Part shown: one piece after another, positions 34,750 through 43,376 of the stretch | Position numbering within the stretch: the first letter of the stretch is position 1 | Layout of the letters: each line of letters opens with the position of its first letter | From: Paenibacillus sinopodophylli | GTDB lineage: Bacteria > Bacillota > Bacilli > Paenibacillales > Paenibacillaceae | Direction of reading: 5' to 3' | NCBI RefSeq assembly: GCF_005930355.1 | Contig: NZ_VDBO01000003.1 | Span: 372,001-436,000 of the forward strand | DNA length: 64,000 nt | Program-made: the position numbers and the translations under genes | The notes under the pieces: generated by a model | The model's input: the letters and a program-made list of their open reading frames with translations, nothing else | What the model was told of the DNA's origin: nothing | Database searches by the model: none

Positions 34750-34792
34750 AGTATACAAGGTCCCAATGACGGGAAAATGACAAACCTCGACA
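34750..34792 (-). promoter_or_regulatory. SARP-type three-repeat promoter of the secreted/SLH operon
   Basis: On the minus strand: TGTCGAGG, TTGTCATT, CGTCATTG, then 9 bp and the -10 TATACT. The repeats are spaced about one DNA turn apart (GAC cores at 34768, 34779 and 34789 on the plus strand) and replace a -35. The identical spacing occurs before the kinase operon at 37832-37873. The terminator hairpin of the regulator gene lies immediately downstream of that gene at 34793-34823. Confidence 0.7.
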
Positions 34793-34823
34793 TAAAAAAA
34801 GAACCCCATATCCAAGAGGTTCC
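34793..34823 (-). terminator. Terminator of the kinase-regulator operon
   Basis: GGAACC pairs GGTTC on the minus strand, followed by seven T residues. Confidence 0.8.
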
Positions 34824-34842
34824 TCCCTTTTGCTGCAATCAC

Positions 34843-35979
34843 CTACGCATTTAGTCCTGATAGCAGCCGAGTGTATAAGTCCGAAGCCTCAAGAGAAGGC
34901 TTTATGCCAATTTCTCGGTGCAGTACGTCCGCGAAACGGGAATAGTTGCTCACTAGCGCTTCTTTATTATCCTGTAGTGCCCAAGCCTTCATGAGCAGCA
35001 TAAACGATTCTTCATCAATTTCATTATGTGCCATCAGTTTCAGCAACAATCGAATCGCCGTATTCGTCTCTCCTCTGTGGAGCAGCGCCATGCACAACCG
35101 ATGCACGAAGGCGCTGTACATCAAGGTTAATCGCTCTACTTCATTCCATGCCCATGGAAAGGAGCGCTCTCCGAACAAATGCCCCGTGTACTTCTGCTCC
35201 AGCTCAATCGCCAGCTGAATATTAGATTCATCTACGATGGAGAGCTGCTTGCAGCCTACTTCAAAACTGAGGAAATCCACATGCACCTGATTAAGACTGA
35301 ATGCGTAGTGATTGCTCTCCGAATGGAGATTTTCCTTCAATTCGTAAGCTTCCAGCACTTTGCGAAGCTGATACACCGTTGTATTCAAATATGTTTCAGC
35401 GTTTTTTTGCGCCATCCCGCCAAACAAATCCTCAACGATTTTGGAACGAGACACCAACCTGCCTTTATGGACAAGCAAATACCCGAGGAGCTCCGCACTT
35501 TTACTCGACTTCCACTTCACTCGTGTGTTATTCGCACTTTGTATATCAATGCCACCCAAGCAGATTAACGTAATATGCTCCGAAGCAGGCTTTCGTATCG
35601 ACTGCAGCAACTGTTCAGAACGCTTCTCTTCGAACGCCTTTTGAACGGTTCTATGCAGTCTGTCCTGCATAACAGGCTTCACGATGTAGTCAAACGCCTC
35701 CACGTCGAAGGCAAACAGCGCATATTCCTTATGAGAAGTTAGAAACACAATCTTCGTATGTAGTCCTTTTTCCCGAATACGTTCAGCAAACTCGACTCCG
35801 GTCTCTCTCGGCATGCTAATATCAAGGAAAACCAAGTCTACTTCAAATTGAATGAGATACGAGAAGGCTGACTCTGTTTCTTGGAATATGCCAACGATCT
35901 CTACATCCGGCATTTTGGCAAGCATCTTTTTCATAATCAAGTGCATGGCCTTCTCGTCATCAATGAGCAAGACTTTCAT
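34843..35979 (-). CDS. SARP-type response regulator paired with a 7TM histidine kinase
   Basis: 378 residues. The receiver (IDDEKA at the start, Asp near 51 in VFLDISMP, T in LTSHKEYA, K in IVKPV) is followed by an OmpR-like winged helix (WKSSKSAELLGYLLVHKGRLVSRSKI, ETYLNTTVYQLRKVLEAYEL; about 155-235) and a BTAD domain of helical repeats to the C-terminus. AAAGGGG lies about 5-6 bp before ATG 35979. It overlaps the kinase gene by 20 bp. The paired three-repeat promoters at 34750-34792 and 37832-37873 are the obvious candidate binding sites, which would make it an activator of its own operon and of the adjacent SLH operon. That link is inference. Confidence 0.9.
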   Translation of the reverse strand: MKVLLIDDEKAMHLIMKKMLAKMPDVEIVGIFQETESAFSYLIQFEVDLVFLDISMPRETGVEFAERIREKGLHTKIVFLTSHKEYALFAFDVEAFDYIVKPVMQDRLHRTVQKAFEEKRSEQLLQSIRKPASEHITLICLGGIDIQSANNTRVKWKSSKSAELLGYLLVHKGRLVSRSKIVEDLFGGMAQKNAETYLNTTVYQLRKVLEAYELKENLHSESNHYAFSLNQVHVDFLSFEVGCKQLSIVDESNIQLAIELEQKYTGHLFGERSFPWAWNEVERLTLMYSAFVHRLCMALLHRGETNTAIRLLLKLMAHNEIDEESFMLLMKAWALQDNKEALVSNYSRFADVLHREIGIKPSLEASDLYTRLLSGLNA

Positions 35980-37777
35980 AATATTCCCCTTTCATAATCG
36001 TGAGCGATTGATCAAGACGTGTAGGAGGAGTCGGTATTGTGAAGTAAAAGATACTCCCCTGTGCAGGCGTACTCTCAAACCAAATGGTACCGCCGTTCAA
36101 CTGCACAAACTCCTTGCATAAGGTTAATCCCAGCCCCACACCGCGCTCCCCGGCCGTTCCTGTCAAAGAATTCGGATACACATCCTGCAGCAAGGTGTCG
36201 GCTTGATCACAGGATATGCCCTGTCCCGTATCATGAACGGATACCGTTATTTCTCTGTCGCTGCTAACAGCGTTTATTCGAATGCTTCCATCGAAATCTG
36301 TAAACTTAATGGCGTTGGACAGTAGATTACGAATAATGAGATCGAGCATTTCTTTGTCTGCATACACAAATAGTCCCGGCTGTATGTCCGAAATAATCTG
36401 AATCCGCTTCGCCTCGCTTCGAATGCGCATCAGCCGCATATTGCTTTGAATGGCTTGCAGCAGATCTCTTTCGACCGGGCGAAATTTCATGCCTTCTCTT
36501 TGACTCCGAAACCAATCCAGCAGGCTTTCCACGAGATCGAAAGTATTCTGAATTTGCTGACCCATCTCACTCACAATCTCATTCTGGCTTTCTCCGCGAT
36601 CCTGTATTTCCTCCTCCATCAGCTCGATGAGGTTAATGAGTACGGCAAGCGGATCACGGATATCATGAGCGACAACATTAAACATCTTATCCTTGAAGGT
36701 GTTGAGCTCGCTCAGTTTTCTAGCGTTCTCATGCAGTTGCTGCTCAGCACGCACCATATCCGTTATATCACTCAGCAGAACCATCTTGCCGAAGGGCTTC
36801 TTCCGTTTGTTGTTCACATAGGACATATGAATATTAAAAAATAACTCGCCATTCTGGCTGGATAGCTTCATCTTGCTTGCATGGAAAGGATGCTGTACTA
36901 CCTTTTCCAGCAGCATCGGGTATTCGAAGAAAACAGCTGCGACATGCTCGCCAATCTTTTTATTATTCAAGCTTCTAAAGGCGGCCGCAGCAGGTTGGTT
37001 ATAGCTCACGATACTATTTTCCATATCAAGTACAATAACAGCATCCTGTATCGATTCAAATATTTTTTGCATAGCGAACGGCGCTAATCGCAGTATATTA
37101 AACTGATAGATTCCCCACATATAGAAAAATCCCGATATGACGAACCCGAACGGCGAGATGTCGACCGGCATGTAGATAATGTTGCTTACATATATAAGGG
37201 CAAATCCGAAAGGACCCCAAGAGCCAATGAACATGATGGCAACTTGTTTTCTAACCCGTCCTGTCCTTCTCACAAACATTTGAATGAGCATGCCCATACC
37301 GATTACAAAAACGCTATACGAGTAAAAAACATGAAACCAGTATAACGGTCCTTTTTCTAATTGGAGCTGAGCAAATCCCTCTGAATAGTCAATCGTCATG
37401 CTTTTATAAAATAAATGGTGAAATTCGTTGGTGTTATGGGAGATTAACGTAATCATAGGTACGACCGTAAGCGCAGCTATAAACCATTTGCGTACTAATG
37501 CCTGTCGACCTGTATATTGCAGGACCATAATAAACCAGAAGAGTGTTCCAAAGGGAATTCCAAGGTATTCCACTCTCAGCCAGAAGCGCATATGCTCCAG
37601 GGAGGTGCTGACAATCTCGAGAGCGTAGCCAAACGTGTAAATCAGACCCGTCAGCATGCCTAGTCCATAGCTGATGGAGATAGATAGATTTCTTCTTTTC
37701 CAACACAAATAACAGATCACCAGCGCGCAGCAGGATGCTGCCATCAACAATGCTGATAAATACATATTGTAACTCAC
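35960..37777 (-). CDS. Sensor histidine kinase with 7TM N-terminus, PAS and kinase core
   Basis: About 605 residues: seven membrane spans (to about 230) of the HisKA_7TM type, a PAS domain (about 245-350; FESIQDAVIVLDMENSIVSYN), a HisKA dimerisation helix with the phospho-His near 370 (VAHDIRDPLAVLINL) and a HATPase domain (NLLSNAIKFTD, DTGQGIS, GVGLGLTLCKEF; to about 580). GTG 37777 is chosen because GGGG lies 8 bp upstream; GTG 37792 and ATG 37765 are alternatives. It is co-transcribed with the SARP regulator. The signal is unknown. Confidence 0.9.
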   Translation of the reverse strand: MSYNMYLSALLMAASCCALVICYLCWKRRNLSISISYGLGMLTGLIYTFGYALEIVSTSLEHMRFWLRVEYLGIPFGTLFWFIMVLQYTGRQALVRKWFIAALTVVPMITLISHNTNEFHHLFYKSMTIDYSEGFAQLQLEKGPLYWFHVFYSYSVFVIGMGMLIQMFVRRTGRVRKQVAIMFIGSWGPFGFALIYVSNIIYMPVDISPFGFVISGFFYMWGIYQFNILRLAPFAMQKIFESIQDAVIVLDMENSIVSYNQPAAAAFRSLNNKKIGEHVAAVFFEYPMLLEKVVQHPFHASKMKLSSQNGELFFNIHMSYVNNKRKKPFGKMVLLSDITDMVRAEQQLHENARKLSELNTFKDKMFNVVAHDIRDPLAVLINLIELMEEEIQDRGESQNEIVSEMGQQIQNTFDLVESLLDWFRSQREGMKFRPVERDLLQAIQSNMRLMRIRSEAKRIQIISDIQPGLFVYADKEMLDLIIRNLLSNAIKFTDFDGSIRINAVSSDREITVSVHDTGQGISCDQADTLLQDVYPNSLTGTAGERGVGLGLTLCKEFVQLNGGTIWFESTPAQGSIFYFTIPTPPTRLDQSLTIMKGEYYESLAH

Positions 37778-37831
37778 AAGGCTAGCCCCCACGCTGGATA
37801 TATCGTTCTTCTACATTTACCTATTAGTGCT

Positions 37832-37873
37832 AGTATATCATCTTTCAATGACGTAAAAGTGACAAACTTCGAC
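37832..37873 (-). promoter_or_regulatory. SARP-type three-repeat promoter of the kinase-regulator operon
   Basis: On the minus strand: TGTCGAAG, TTGTCACT, CGTCATTG, 9 bp, then TATACT. GAC cores lie at 37850, 37861 and 37871 on the plus strand. The element is a near-exact copy of 34750-34792 with the same spacing to the -10. Confidence 0.7.
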
Positions 37874-37951
37874 AAGATCAGGATGCGCAATGGGACAGCA
37901 TCTATCCGTTTTGGACAACATTCATTATGGCGTGATGAATCCATTTCCGCA

Positions 37952-37996
37952 CAAAAAAAATGGTTGGGGAGCATGCACGCTGCATGCTTCCCAACC
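37952..37996. terminator. Terminator of the aldolase gene
   Basis: A 17-bp near-perfect stem (ATGGTTGGGGAGCATGC with GCATGCTTCCCAACCAT) is followed on the minus strand by eight T residues. Confidence 0.95.
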
Positions 37997-38014
37997 ATTC
38001 GGTTTATTTCGTTA

Positions 38015-38872
38015 TTACGCTTTGTTTGAAGAACCAAACTCGCGGATTTTGCCTTGAACCGTTGCTTTGATTGCATCGCGGCCTGGGGACAAGAATTTAC
38101 GCGGATCGTAAACTTCTGAATCCGAAGTCAAGATTTCACGAGCAACTTTTGTGAACGCGATTTGGTTTTCTGTGTTTACGTTGATTTTTGCAGTTCCCAG
38201 CGAGATCGATTTCTTAATATCTGCAGTTGGGATTCCTGTACCGCCGTGCAATACCAATGGAAGCTTGATTGTTTGACAGATCTCTTCCATTTCTTTGAAG
38301 CCTAGGTTTGGTTCGCCTTTGTAAGGACCATGTACAGAACCTAGTGCAGGAGCAAGGCAATCGATGCCTGTAAGCTCAACCAATTGCTTACATTCTTGCG
38401 GATCAGCGTAGATAACGCCCTCAGCGATAACATCGTCTTCTTGTCCGCCGACTGTACCAAGCTCAGCTTCAACAGAAACGCCGCGCTCATGCGCGTAAGC
38501 AACAACCTGTTGTGTTGTTTTTACGTTCTCGTCGAATGGCGAGTGCGAAGCATCTATCATAACGGAAGTGAAACCAGCATCAATCGCTTCTTTACATTTC
38601 TCGAAGCTTGAACCGTGGTCCAAGTGGATCGCAACTGGAACAGTGATCTTCATTTCTTCGATTAGGGATTTTACAATTGCAGTTACAACTGTGAAACCGC
38701 CCATGTAACGAGCTGCGCCTTCAGAAACGCCAAGAATAACAGGTGATTGCTCAGCTTGAGCAGCGCCTAGAATCGCTTGTGTCCACTCCAGGTTATTGAT
38801 GTTGAATTGACCTACTGCGTAACCTTCTTTAAGACCTTTGTTCAGCATTTCTTTCATTGATTCCAAAGCCAT
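38015..38872 (-). CDS. fbaA: Class II fructose-1,6-bisphosphate aldolase
   Basis: A 285-residue zinc-dependent aldolase: [11 protein letters not shown] at the start, the catalytic Asp and zinc His in HLDHGSS (about 83-89), a zinc Glu in [10 protein letters not shown] (about 131-140), [12 protein letters not shown], a zinc His and glycine loop [10 protein letters not shown] (about 205-214) and the phosphate-binding KINVNTENQ (about 225). It cleaves fructose 1,6-bisphosphate to dihydroxyacetone phosphate and glyceraldehyde 3-phosphate in glycolysis. AAGGAGG lies upstream of ATG 38872. A 17-bp-spaced sigma-A promoter is at 38905-38933. Confidence 0.96.
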   Translation of the reverse strand: MALESMKEMLNKGLKEGYAVGQFNINNLEWTQAILGAAQAEQSPVILGVSEGAARYMGGFTVVTAIVKSLIEEMKITVPVAIHLDHGSSFEKCKEAIDAGFTSVMIDASHSPFDENVKTTQQVVAYAHERGVSVEAELGTVGGQEDDVIAEGVIYADPQECKQLVELTGIDCLAPALGSVHGPYKGEPNLGFKEMEEICQTIKLPLVLHGGTGIPTADIKKSISLGTAKINVNTENQIAFTKVAREILTSDSEVYDPRKFLSPGRDAIKATVQGKIREFGSSNKA

Positions 38873-38904
38873 GTGATAAATCCTCCTTCAAAATAATTGC
38901 AATT

Positions 38905-38968
38905 TTAATACTCGACCTTTCAATCATACCCAATTCATCCGCAGTTTAAAAATACGTCCGCAAACTGC
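38905..38968 (-). promoter_or_regulatory. Sigma-A promoter and upstream inverted repeat of the aldolase gene
   Basis: On the minus strand, TTGGGT (38928-38933) and TATTAA (38905-38910) are 17 bp apart. Just upstream, GCAGTTT (38941-38947) and AAACTGC (38962-38968) form a 7-bp inverted repeat, a possible operator. The rest of 38969-39113 shows nothing recognisable. Confidence 0.55.
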
Positions 38969-39117
38969 AGTGATACTGGCACGAACGGAATCGGCTTTCC
39001 CACGTTCACGTTCTACTTATCAGTCTACATGTTATCACAAATTCCGCTATAAGACTACCTCAATGAAGGGTTATCGCACGTTTCAAGCGATTCTAGACAC
39101 CTAACGAAAAACGATAA

Positions 39118-39146
39118 ATAAGGAGAAGCCAATGGCCTCTCCTTAT
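39118..39146 (-). terminator. Terminator downstream of the ankyrin gene
   Basis: AAGGAGAGGCC pairs GGCTTCTCCTT on the minus strand, with only an AT-rich tail (ATTTATCG). Confidence 0.75.
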
Positions 39147-39176
39147 CGAACGATGCGTTCAACGTTTTATTTAAGC

Positions 39177-40766
39177 CTATTTTCCTTGCGAAGGAACAAA
39201 GTCGCTTAATTTCTCAAGCACTAATGATAAATCCTGAACATCGTTTCCAGTACTAACCGTAAAAGTAACATCTACCGTGTGTGGTATGCCAGAGCTGTCT
39301 CGATAACTGATAATACGATACTTTCCTGCAGGCGCGTATAACTGAACTGTCGATCCACTTAAGCTAGCATGTGCAATTGTAGCACGATTAGAATCATAAA
39401 TCATAATTGTCCCATCCGCTATAGCGATCGTGTTGCTCGTTAGCTTGGCGCGCACGTTTAGCTCAGGCAGTTTTAACGTATTAGGTGTTATTGTCGTACC
39501 TTGAATTGTGATGTAACTATTCAGCGGTGCAATATACGTCGTACCATATATCATCAAATCATTAATTTGATATCTTCCGTTTGCTGCATCCACATTTGCT
39601 GGACCGTTACTCCAGCTAACATAAGTATTTAATTCATTAGGAGAATCCAAAGAACGAAGATTCATATTGCCATCATTAATCTGCTTGCCTTTGGCATCCG
39701 TAATGATGATCGATGGTAATTCAACACGCCCATCCTGTATGATCAGCCAGCGATTCGTATTGTTCTGAACACTTAATTCATAAGGGGTCGTACCATGCTC
39801 GTTTACTTTGTACGGATCAGCACCAGCTCGAAGCAACGATTGAATGATGCTGTAGTTCTGGGCAGAAACCGCTCTATAGAGAGAATTGTCCAGGCCAGGG
39901 TCTGCTCCATGCTTCAGCAGCGTACTGACAACAGCAGGAGATGGGTTCAACATTTTAGAAGTGCCGTTCTCTGAACCGATTGAAATTACACCTGCGGCCG
40001 TCTCAAGCAATGTACCTACTCGATCTCGTTTATTCGGATCCAAACCCGCCGATAGCAGTATATCAAGCAATTCGGCATTTTGATGCGTAATGACTGTAAT
40101 TCCTAAAAATATATCGTTCCCGTTCATTACGAATCCGCCAGCTACTAAGGCGCGGGCAGCCTCCGTTTTGTTGTTAATAACAGCATAATTTAGAGGTGTA
40201 TGATCGAGATATTCCTCCAATAGCTTACCATTAGGATCCGCACCTCGCTTAATCAAACTTGTTACGGCAGCGGCATCTCCCTTTATAGCCGCTGCAAACA
40301 AGCTTCGCTGTAAAGCCTTTCTAGCGGCATCGGTTAATCCAAAAATCAGCTGATTTGCCTTTGCATCGTAAGTCGCGTCTTTGCCTATTACGATACTAAC
40401 AAACCTTGCCGGCACATAAATTCGCCCGTCCCTGACTACGGGAGCCTGAGTCAAGCGAAGCTCACGGCTTCCAACGTAAATGCGAGTCTGATCTACATCT
40501 GCTTTGTAAGTAACATCCGCGTGCTTCACCGTAATTCGCTTCTTATCGAATGCTGCGTTTATTTTCAAGGCGTCAAATATCCCTTTTGCATGCAGCATCG
40601 TGCTCCCATTCACAACAATGGGTTTAACCGCAAGCTTGATCTCAACACCGTCAACAACAACCTTCATTGATGGCTTTGCTGCGTCCACTACGGGTGTGCC
40701 AACCACTATGTACGAAAAAGAAAACAATATAATGACCAGCCATAGCATACTCTTCGTTGCTCTCAT
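39177..40766 (-). CDS. Secreted ankyrin-repeat protein with a copper-amine-oxidase-N stalk domain
   Basis: 529 residues. The signal peptide is ATKSMLWLVIILFSFSYIVVG. A copper amine oxidase N-like domain (about 35-150; VVDGVEIKLAVKPIVVNG, YVPARFVS) is followed by about five ankyrin repeats (about 155-335; LFAAAIKGDAAAVTSLIKRGADPNG, LLDILLSAGLDPNKRD, STLLKHGADPGLDN, SLLRAGADPYKVNEHGTTPYEL) and a C-terminal beta-rich region of unknown type. GGAG lies 9 bp before ATG 40766. Ankyrin repeats are usually intracellular, so an exported, wall-associated version is unusual. A protein-binding role outside the cell is inferred. Confidence 0.82.
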   Translation of the reverse strand: MRATKSMLWLVIILFSFSYIVVGTPVVDAAKPSMKVVVDGVEIKLAVKPIVVNGSTMLHAKGIFDALKINAAFDKKRITVKHADVTYKADVDQTRIYVGSRELRLTQAPVVRDGRIYVPARFVSIVIGKDATYDAKANQLIFGLTDAARKALQRSLFAAAIKGDAAAVTSLIKRGADPNGKLLEEYLDHTPLNYAVINNKTEAARALVAGGFVMNGNDIFLGITVITHQNAELLDILLSAGLDPNKRDRVGTLLETAAGVISIGSENGTSKMLNPSPAVVSTLLKHGADPGLDNSLYRAVSAQNYSIIQSLLRAGADPYKVNEHGTTPYELSVQNNTNRWLIIQDGRVELPSIIITDAKGKQINDGNMNLRSLDSPNELNTYVSWSNGPANVDAANGRYQINDLMIYGTTYIAPLNSYITIQGTTITPNTLKLPELNVRAKLTSNTIAIADGTIMIYDSNRATIAHASLSGSTVQLYAPAGKYRIISYRDSSGIPHTVDVTFTVSTGNDVQDLSLVLEKLSDFVPSQGK

Positions 40767-40947
40767 TTAGCATAGCTCCTTTTTTATCAACTTTTCTCAT
40801 TGTATCATGTTGGAAATTTATTACTATTTATTTTTAGTTGCCAAGTATAATACAAGATTGCAAGGATACTGCTTCCTTCTGTCGAATACCTAGATCTGGA
40901 AGGATAATCAACGATGCTCATAACTTCTACAGGAGGCGAATATCAAT

Positions 40948-41742
40948 ATGGCTTTCACGATTAATAATCTAAAGGACAACACCAATGTTGTCATTAAGGA
41001 ACAGCTCGGTGGGTTTACCGTAATCGAGTATAAAGAGGATTTGAGCAATACGACGATGTTAGAGGCACAAGCCAACTTTTTTATGAGCAAAAGCAATATG
41101 CGCAACAAGCAGCTCATGATTGAGATCAAAAATAGCGAGGTTATGCTAAGCGCTGGAGCCATGCAATATATGATTGGCAATATTGAGATGACTTCCGGCA
41201 TTAAAGGCGTTGGCGGCTTAATGAGGAACCTAGTGTCCAGCGCGGTAACGGGTACGAGTGCTGTCAAACCTCTTTATAAGGGTACCGGCACCATTCTACT
41301 GGAAACGACTTATAAGTACTTGTGGCTGATTGATGTCGACAACGACCACATTGTCATAGACGACGGTATGTTCCTCGCTTGCGAGACGACTCTCGAGATC
41401 GGAGTGTCTGCAAGAAAGAACCTCTCTTCAGCCGCGCTAGGTGGAGAAGGCCTGTTTAATCTTAGCGCCAAGGGCAAAGGCATTCTAGCGCTCGAAGCAC
41501 CGATTCCATCGGAAGAAGCTGTCGTCATCGAATTGCAGAATGATGTGCTGAAGGTCGATGGGAACTTCGCGCTCATGTGGTCGAACTCCTTGGATTTCAC
41601 CGTTGAAAAGTCTGGTAAGACACGGCTCGGTTCTGCCGCTTCTGGGGAGGGACTCGTCAACGTTTACCGGGGAACAGGCATGGTATGGCTCGCACCGCTT
41701 ATGCAGTACGGTAATGGATTAATACCAAAGAATACTCCTTAA
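40948..41742 (+). CDS. AIM24-family protein
   Basis: 264 residues with the beta-roll pattern of the AIM24/TIGR00266 family: MLEAQANFFMSK, LMIEIKNSEVMLSAGAMQYM, GTGTILLE, the IDDGMFLACE segment and a C-terminal GEGLVNVYRGTGMVWLAP. AGGAGG lies about 9 bp before ATG 40948, and a TATAAT (40846-40851) may be the promoter. Related mitochondrial proteins affect membrane organisation; the bacterial function is not known. It is monocistronic and ends in a strong hairpin. Confidence 0.87.
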   Translation: MAFTINNLKDNTNVVIKEQLGGFTVIEYKEDLSNTTMLEAQANFFMSKSNMRNKQLMIEIKNSEVMLSAGAMQYMIGNIEMTSGIKGVGGLMRNLVSSAVTGTSAVKPLYKGTGTILLETTYKYLWLIDVDNDHIVIDDGMFLACETTLEIGVSARKNLSSAALGGEGLFNLSAKGKGILALEAPIPSEEAVVIELQNDVLKVDGNFALMWSNSLDFTVEKSGKTRLGSAASGEGLVNVYRGTGMVWLAPLMQYGNGLIPKNTP

Positions 41743-41761
41743 ATTAATGAATATGAAAGAA

Positions 41762-41812
41762 GGGGTTGCCTTAAAAGATGATTTCTGATCTTTTGAGGCA
41801 GCCCCGCTGTAT
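41762..41812. terminator. Terminator between AIM24 and the orphan-regulator region
   Basis: GGGGTTGCC and AAAAGAT pair ATCTTTT and GGCAGCCCC with one mismatch. A T-rich stretch follows on the plus strand. Confidence 0.8.
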
Positions 41813-41854
41813 TTCATTTCGTTATGAAACTACTGCATGATTATTAAGATACAG

Positions 41855-41911
41855 CTATTCTTTGATTGCCAGCATGTTCAGCAGAACCGTTACGGCCTCC
41901 GCTCTCGTGTA
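41855..41911 (-). pseudogene. Relic: last codons of a lost SLH gene
   Basis: Directly after the stop codon of the orphan regulator, another frame reads YTRAEAVTVLLNMLAIKE and a stop. This is the exact type of C-terminal end seen in the SLH proteins of this window (compare ATRAEAVVIVLKALGIQ of the gene at 54842 and TTRAEAAVVLLRLWNVLY of the gene at 43377). No start or upstream SLH sequence remains. It is best read as the 3' end of a deleted SLH gene that once followed the regulator. Confidence 0.65.
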
Positions 41912-41916
41912 GTTCA

Positions 41917-43035
41917 TTAATAATATTGTTCATACAGCTGTTGAATAGTTGCCGATGGCTGCAGGTTAAGCTCTTTGAGCAGTGATTGCGAATAATATTC
42001 ATAACAATCATGCACGGACTGCCGATCTCCCATTGACCCATATATGTTCAAGAGCAATATAATGGACTCTTCCTCAAATTCATTGCGCAGCATTAATCTC
42101 CTCGCAATATGTGCCGCTTCTCTGTAACGCTTCTGATCTAGGAGCCAGCTTGCGAGACGTTTGGCATAGGAATCGTATACAATCGACAAGCGCTCTCGTT
42201 CTAAAGCTGCCCACTCATAGGATTTATCCTCAAACAGCTCACCTGCAAAACGTTTCTCCAATTCGATTGCTGCCGCTTCATTTGCTGTATGAATTTCAGA
42301 TAATTCCATCACGGCCTGCTCGAATTGCATAAAATCTACGTCTGCTTGGTCCAAGTTAACACGATACTGTTCTTGGGAGGATATAATCATCTCCTTAAAG
42401 CCGTGCAGTGCTAACACCTTCCTAAGCTGATAGACCGCCGTATTTAGATAGATTTCAGCATTTTTAAGAGGCATCCCCGGGAAAATATCCTCCAAGATTC
42501 GGGTTTTGGTTACGCTTTTACCATAACAAACGAGCAAATAAGCGAATAGTTCCATGCTTTTCTTCGAAATCCATTTCAACGTACCCGCTTGCTCACTGCT
42601 GACATTAAAACAGCCAAGACCACGGACTGTCAGTCTATTAGAAGTAGAGCCGCTGTCTGTACCCAAAGAAACGCCGCGTCTGCTGCCCGCACGTGCAATC
42701 GTCTGAGCCAGACGCATTCTTGAAATGGGCTTAACCATATAATCTAATGGATATACATCATAAGCTTCGAATGCAAAGTCTGAATGGGAGGTTATAAACA
42801 CAATCTCTAGATCTAAGCAAAATGAACGCAAGCTGCGAGCCAGCTCTAATCCATTGTCTGCTGCAATCTTAATATCTAGAAATGCGAGGTCTACATCGTC
42901 CCTTTCCCTTATGAATGCCAAAGCCTCTGACGCCGTCTGGAAGGCACCAACCAGCTCCACATTTTCTATATTTGATAGCAGTCGTTTCAGAGCGAGCAGC
43001 ATGGCAGGCTCATCGTCAACGATGAGAACTTTCAT
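41917..43035 (-). CDS. Orphan SARP-type response regulator
   Basis: About 372 residues. The receiver (VDDEPA, phospho-Asp near 50 in LAFLDIKI, ITSHSDFA, MVKPI) is followed by a winged helix (WISKKSMELFAYLLVCYGKSV, EIYLNTAVYQLRKVLALHGF) and a BTAD domain. It is closely parallel to the regulator at 34843, so they are paralogs. ATG 43035 is preceded by a GGGGGG stretch. The usual kinase partner is missing. Only the kinase's last codons remain upstream, overlapping this start as ATGA, and an SLH tail remains downstream. It may be activated by another kinase, or may be decaying, although its own frame and motifs are intact. Confidence 0.87.
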   Translation of the reverse strand: MKVLIVDDEPAMLLALKRLLSNIENVELVGAFQTASEALAFIRERDDVDLAFLDIKIAADNGLELARSLRSFCLDLEIVFITSHSDFAFEAYDVYPLDYMVKPISRMRLAQTIARAGSRRGVSLGTDSGSTSNRLTVRGLGCFNVSSEQAGTLKWISKKSMELFAYLLVCYGKSVTKTRILEDIFPGMPLKNAEIYLNTAVYQLRKVLALHGFKEMIISSQEQYRVNLDQADVDFMQFEQAVMELSEIHTANEAAAIELEKRFAGELFEDKSYEWAALERERLSIVYDSYAKRLASWLLDQKRYREAAHIARRLMLRNEFEEESIILLLNIYGSMGDRQSVHDCYEYYSQSLLKELNLQPSATIQQLYEQYY

Positions 43036-43115
43036 GATTTCCCCCCGCCTCTCATAGTGAACTGAAATACGCTTCCTTGTCCCGCTTTGCTCTCCACCCA
43101 AATAGATTGTCGAGT
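43032..43115 (-). pseudogene. Relic: C-terminal end of a lost histidine kinase
   Basis: In the frame ending at the TGA overlapping the regulator's ATG, the codons read QSIWVESKAGQGSVFQFTM and then RGGGKS. This is the canonical end of a HATPase domain; compare GGTIWFESTPAQGSIFYFTI in the kinase at 35960. A stop codon precedes it, and no other kinase motif follows upstream. The 4-bp ATGA overlap with the regulator matches the kinase-regulator layout elsewhere in the window. It is therefore the remnant of a deleted partner kinase. Confidence 0.75.
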
Positions 43116-43329
43116 TTATGATGATAATCCCCTGTTTCGAAATGTTATGTTGATTTAGATGCTTGCTGCTCTCCCTAACAGTATACGACACCATCAGATA
43201 CAATATATGATTTCTGAGCCTGCAATAGCAAAAAAAATGACCAAATTTGTCAATAAAAATAATATTTTAGCTTGTTAGACTATCACTAGGCAAGTATATG
43301 GTTATCTCTAGCCTGCCTTAAATCAAATA

Positions 43330-43361
43330 AAAATGAGCAGGTGCCTAGGCACCTGCTCATT
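43330..43361 (-). terminator. Terminator of the RCC1-SLH gene
   Basis: A 30-bp perfect palindrome (AATGAGCAGGTGCCT and its complement) is followed on the minus strand by a T-rich tail. Confidence 0.85.
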
Positions 43362-43376
43362 CCTATACGTATTCTA

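Noticed and set aside
43188-43260. Possible degraded SARP-type repeat (GGTCATTTTTTTTGCTATTG) upstream of the orphan regulator
   Set aside because: Spacing and repeats do not match the two clear copies, and there is no TATACT at the right distance. The resemblance could be chance in AT-rich DNA.
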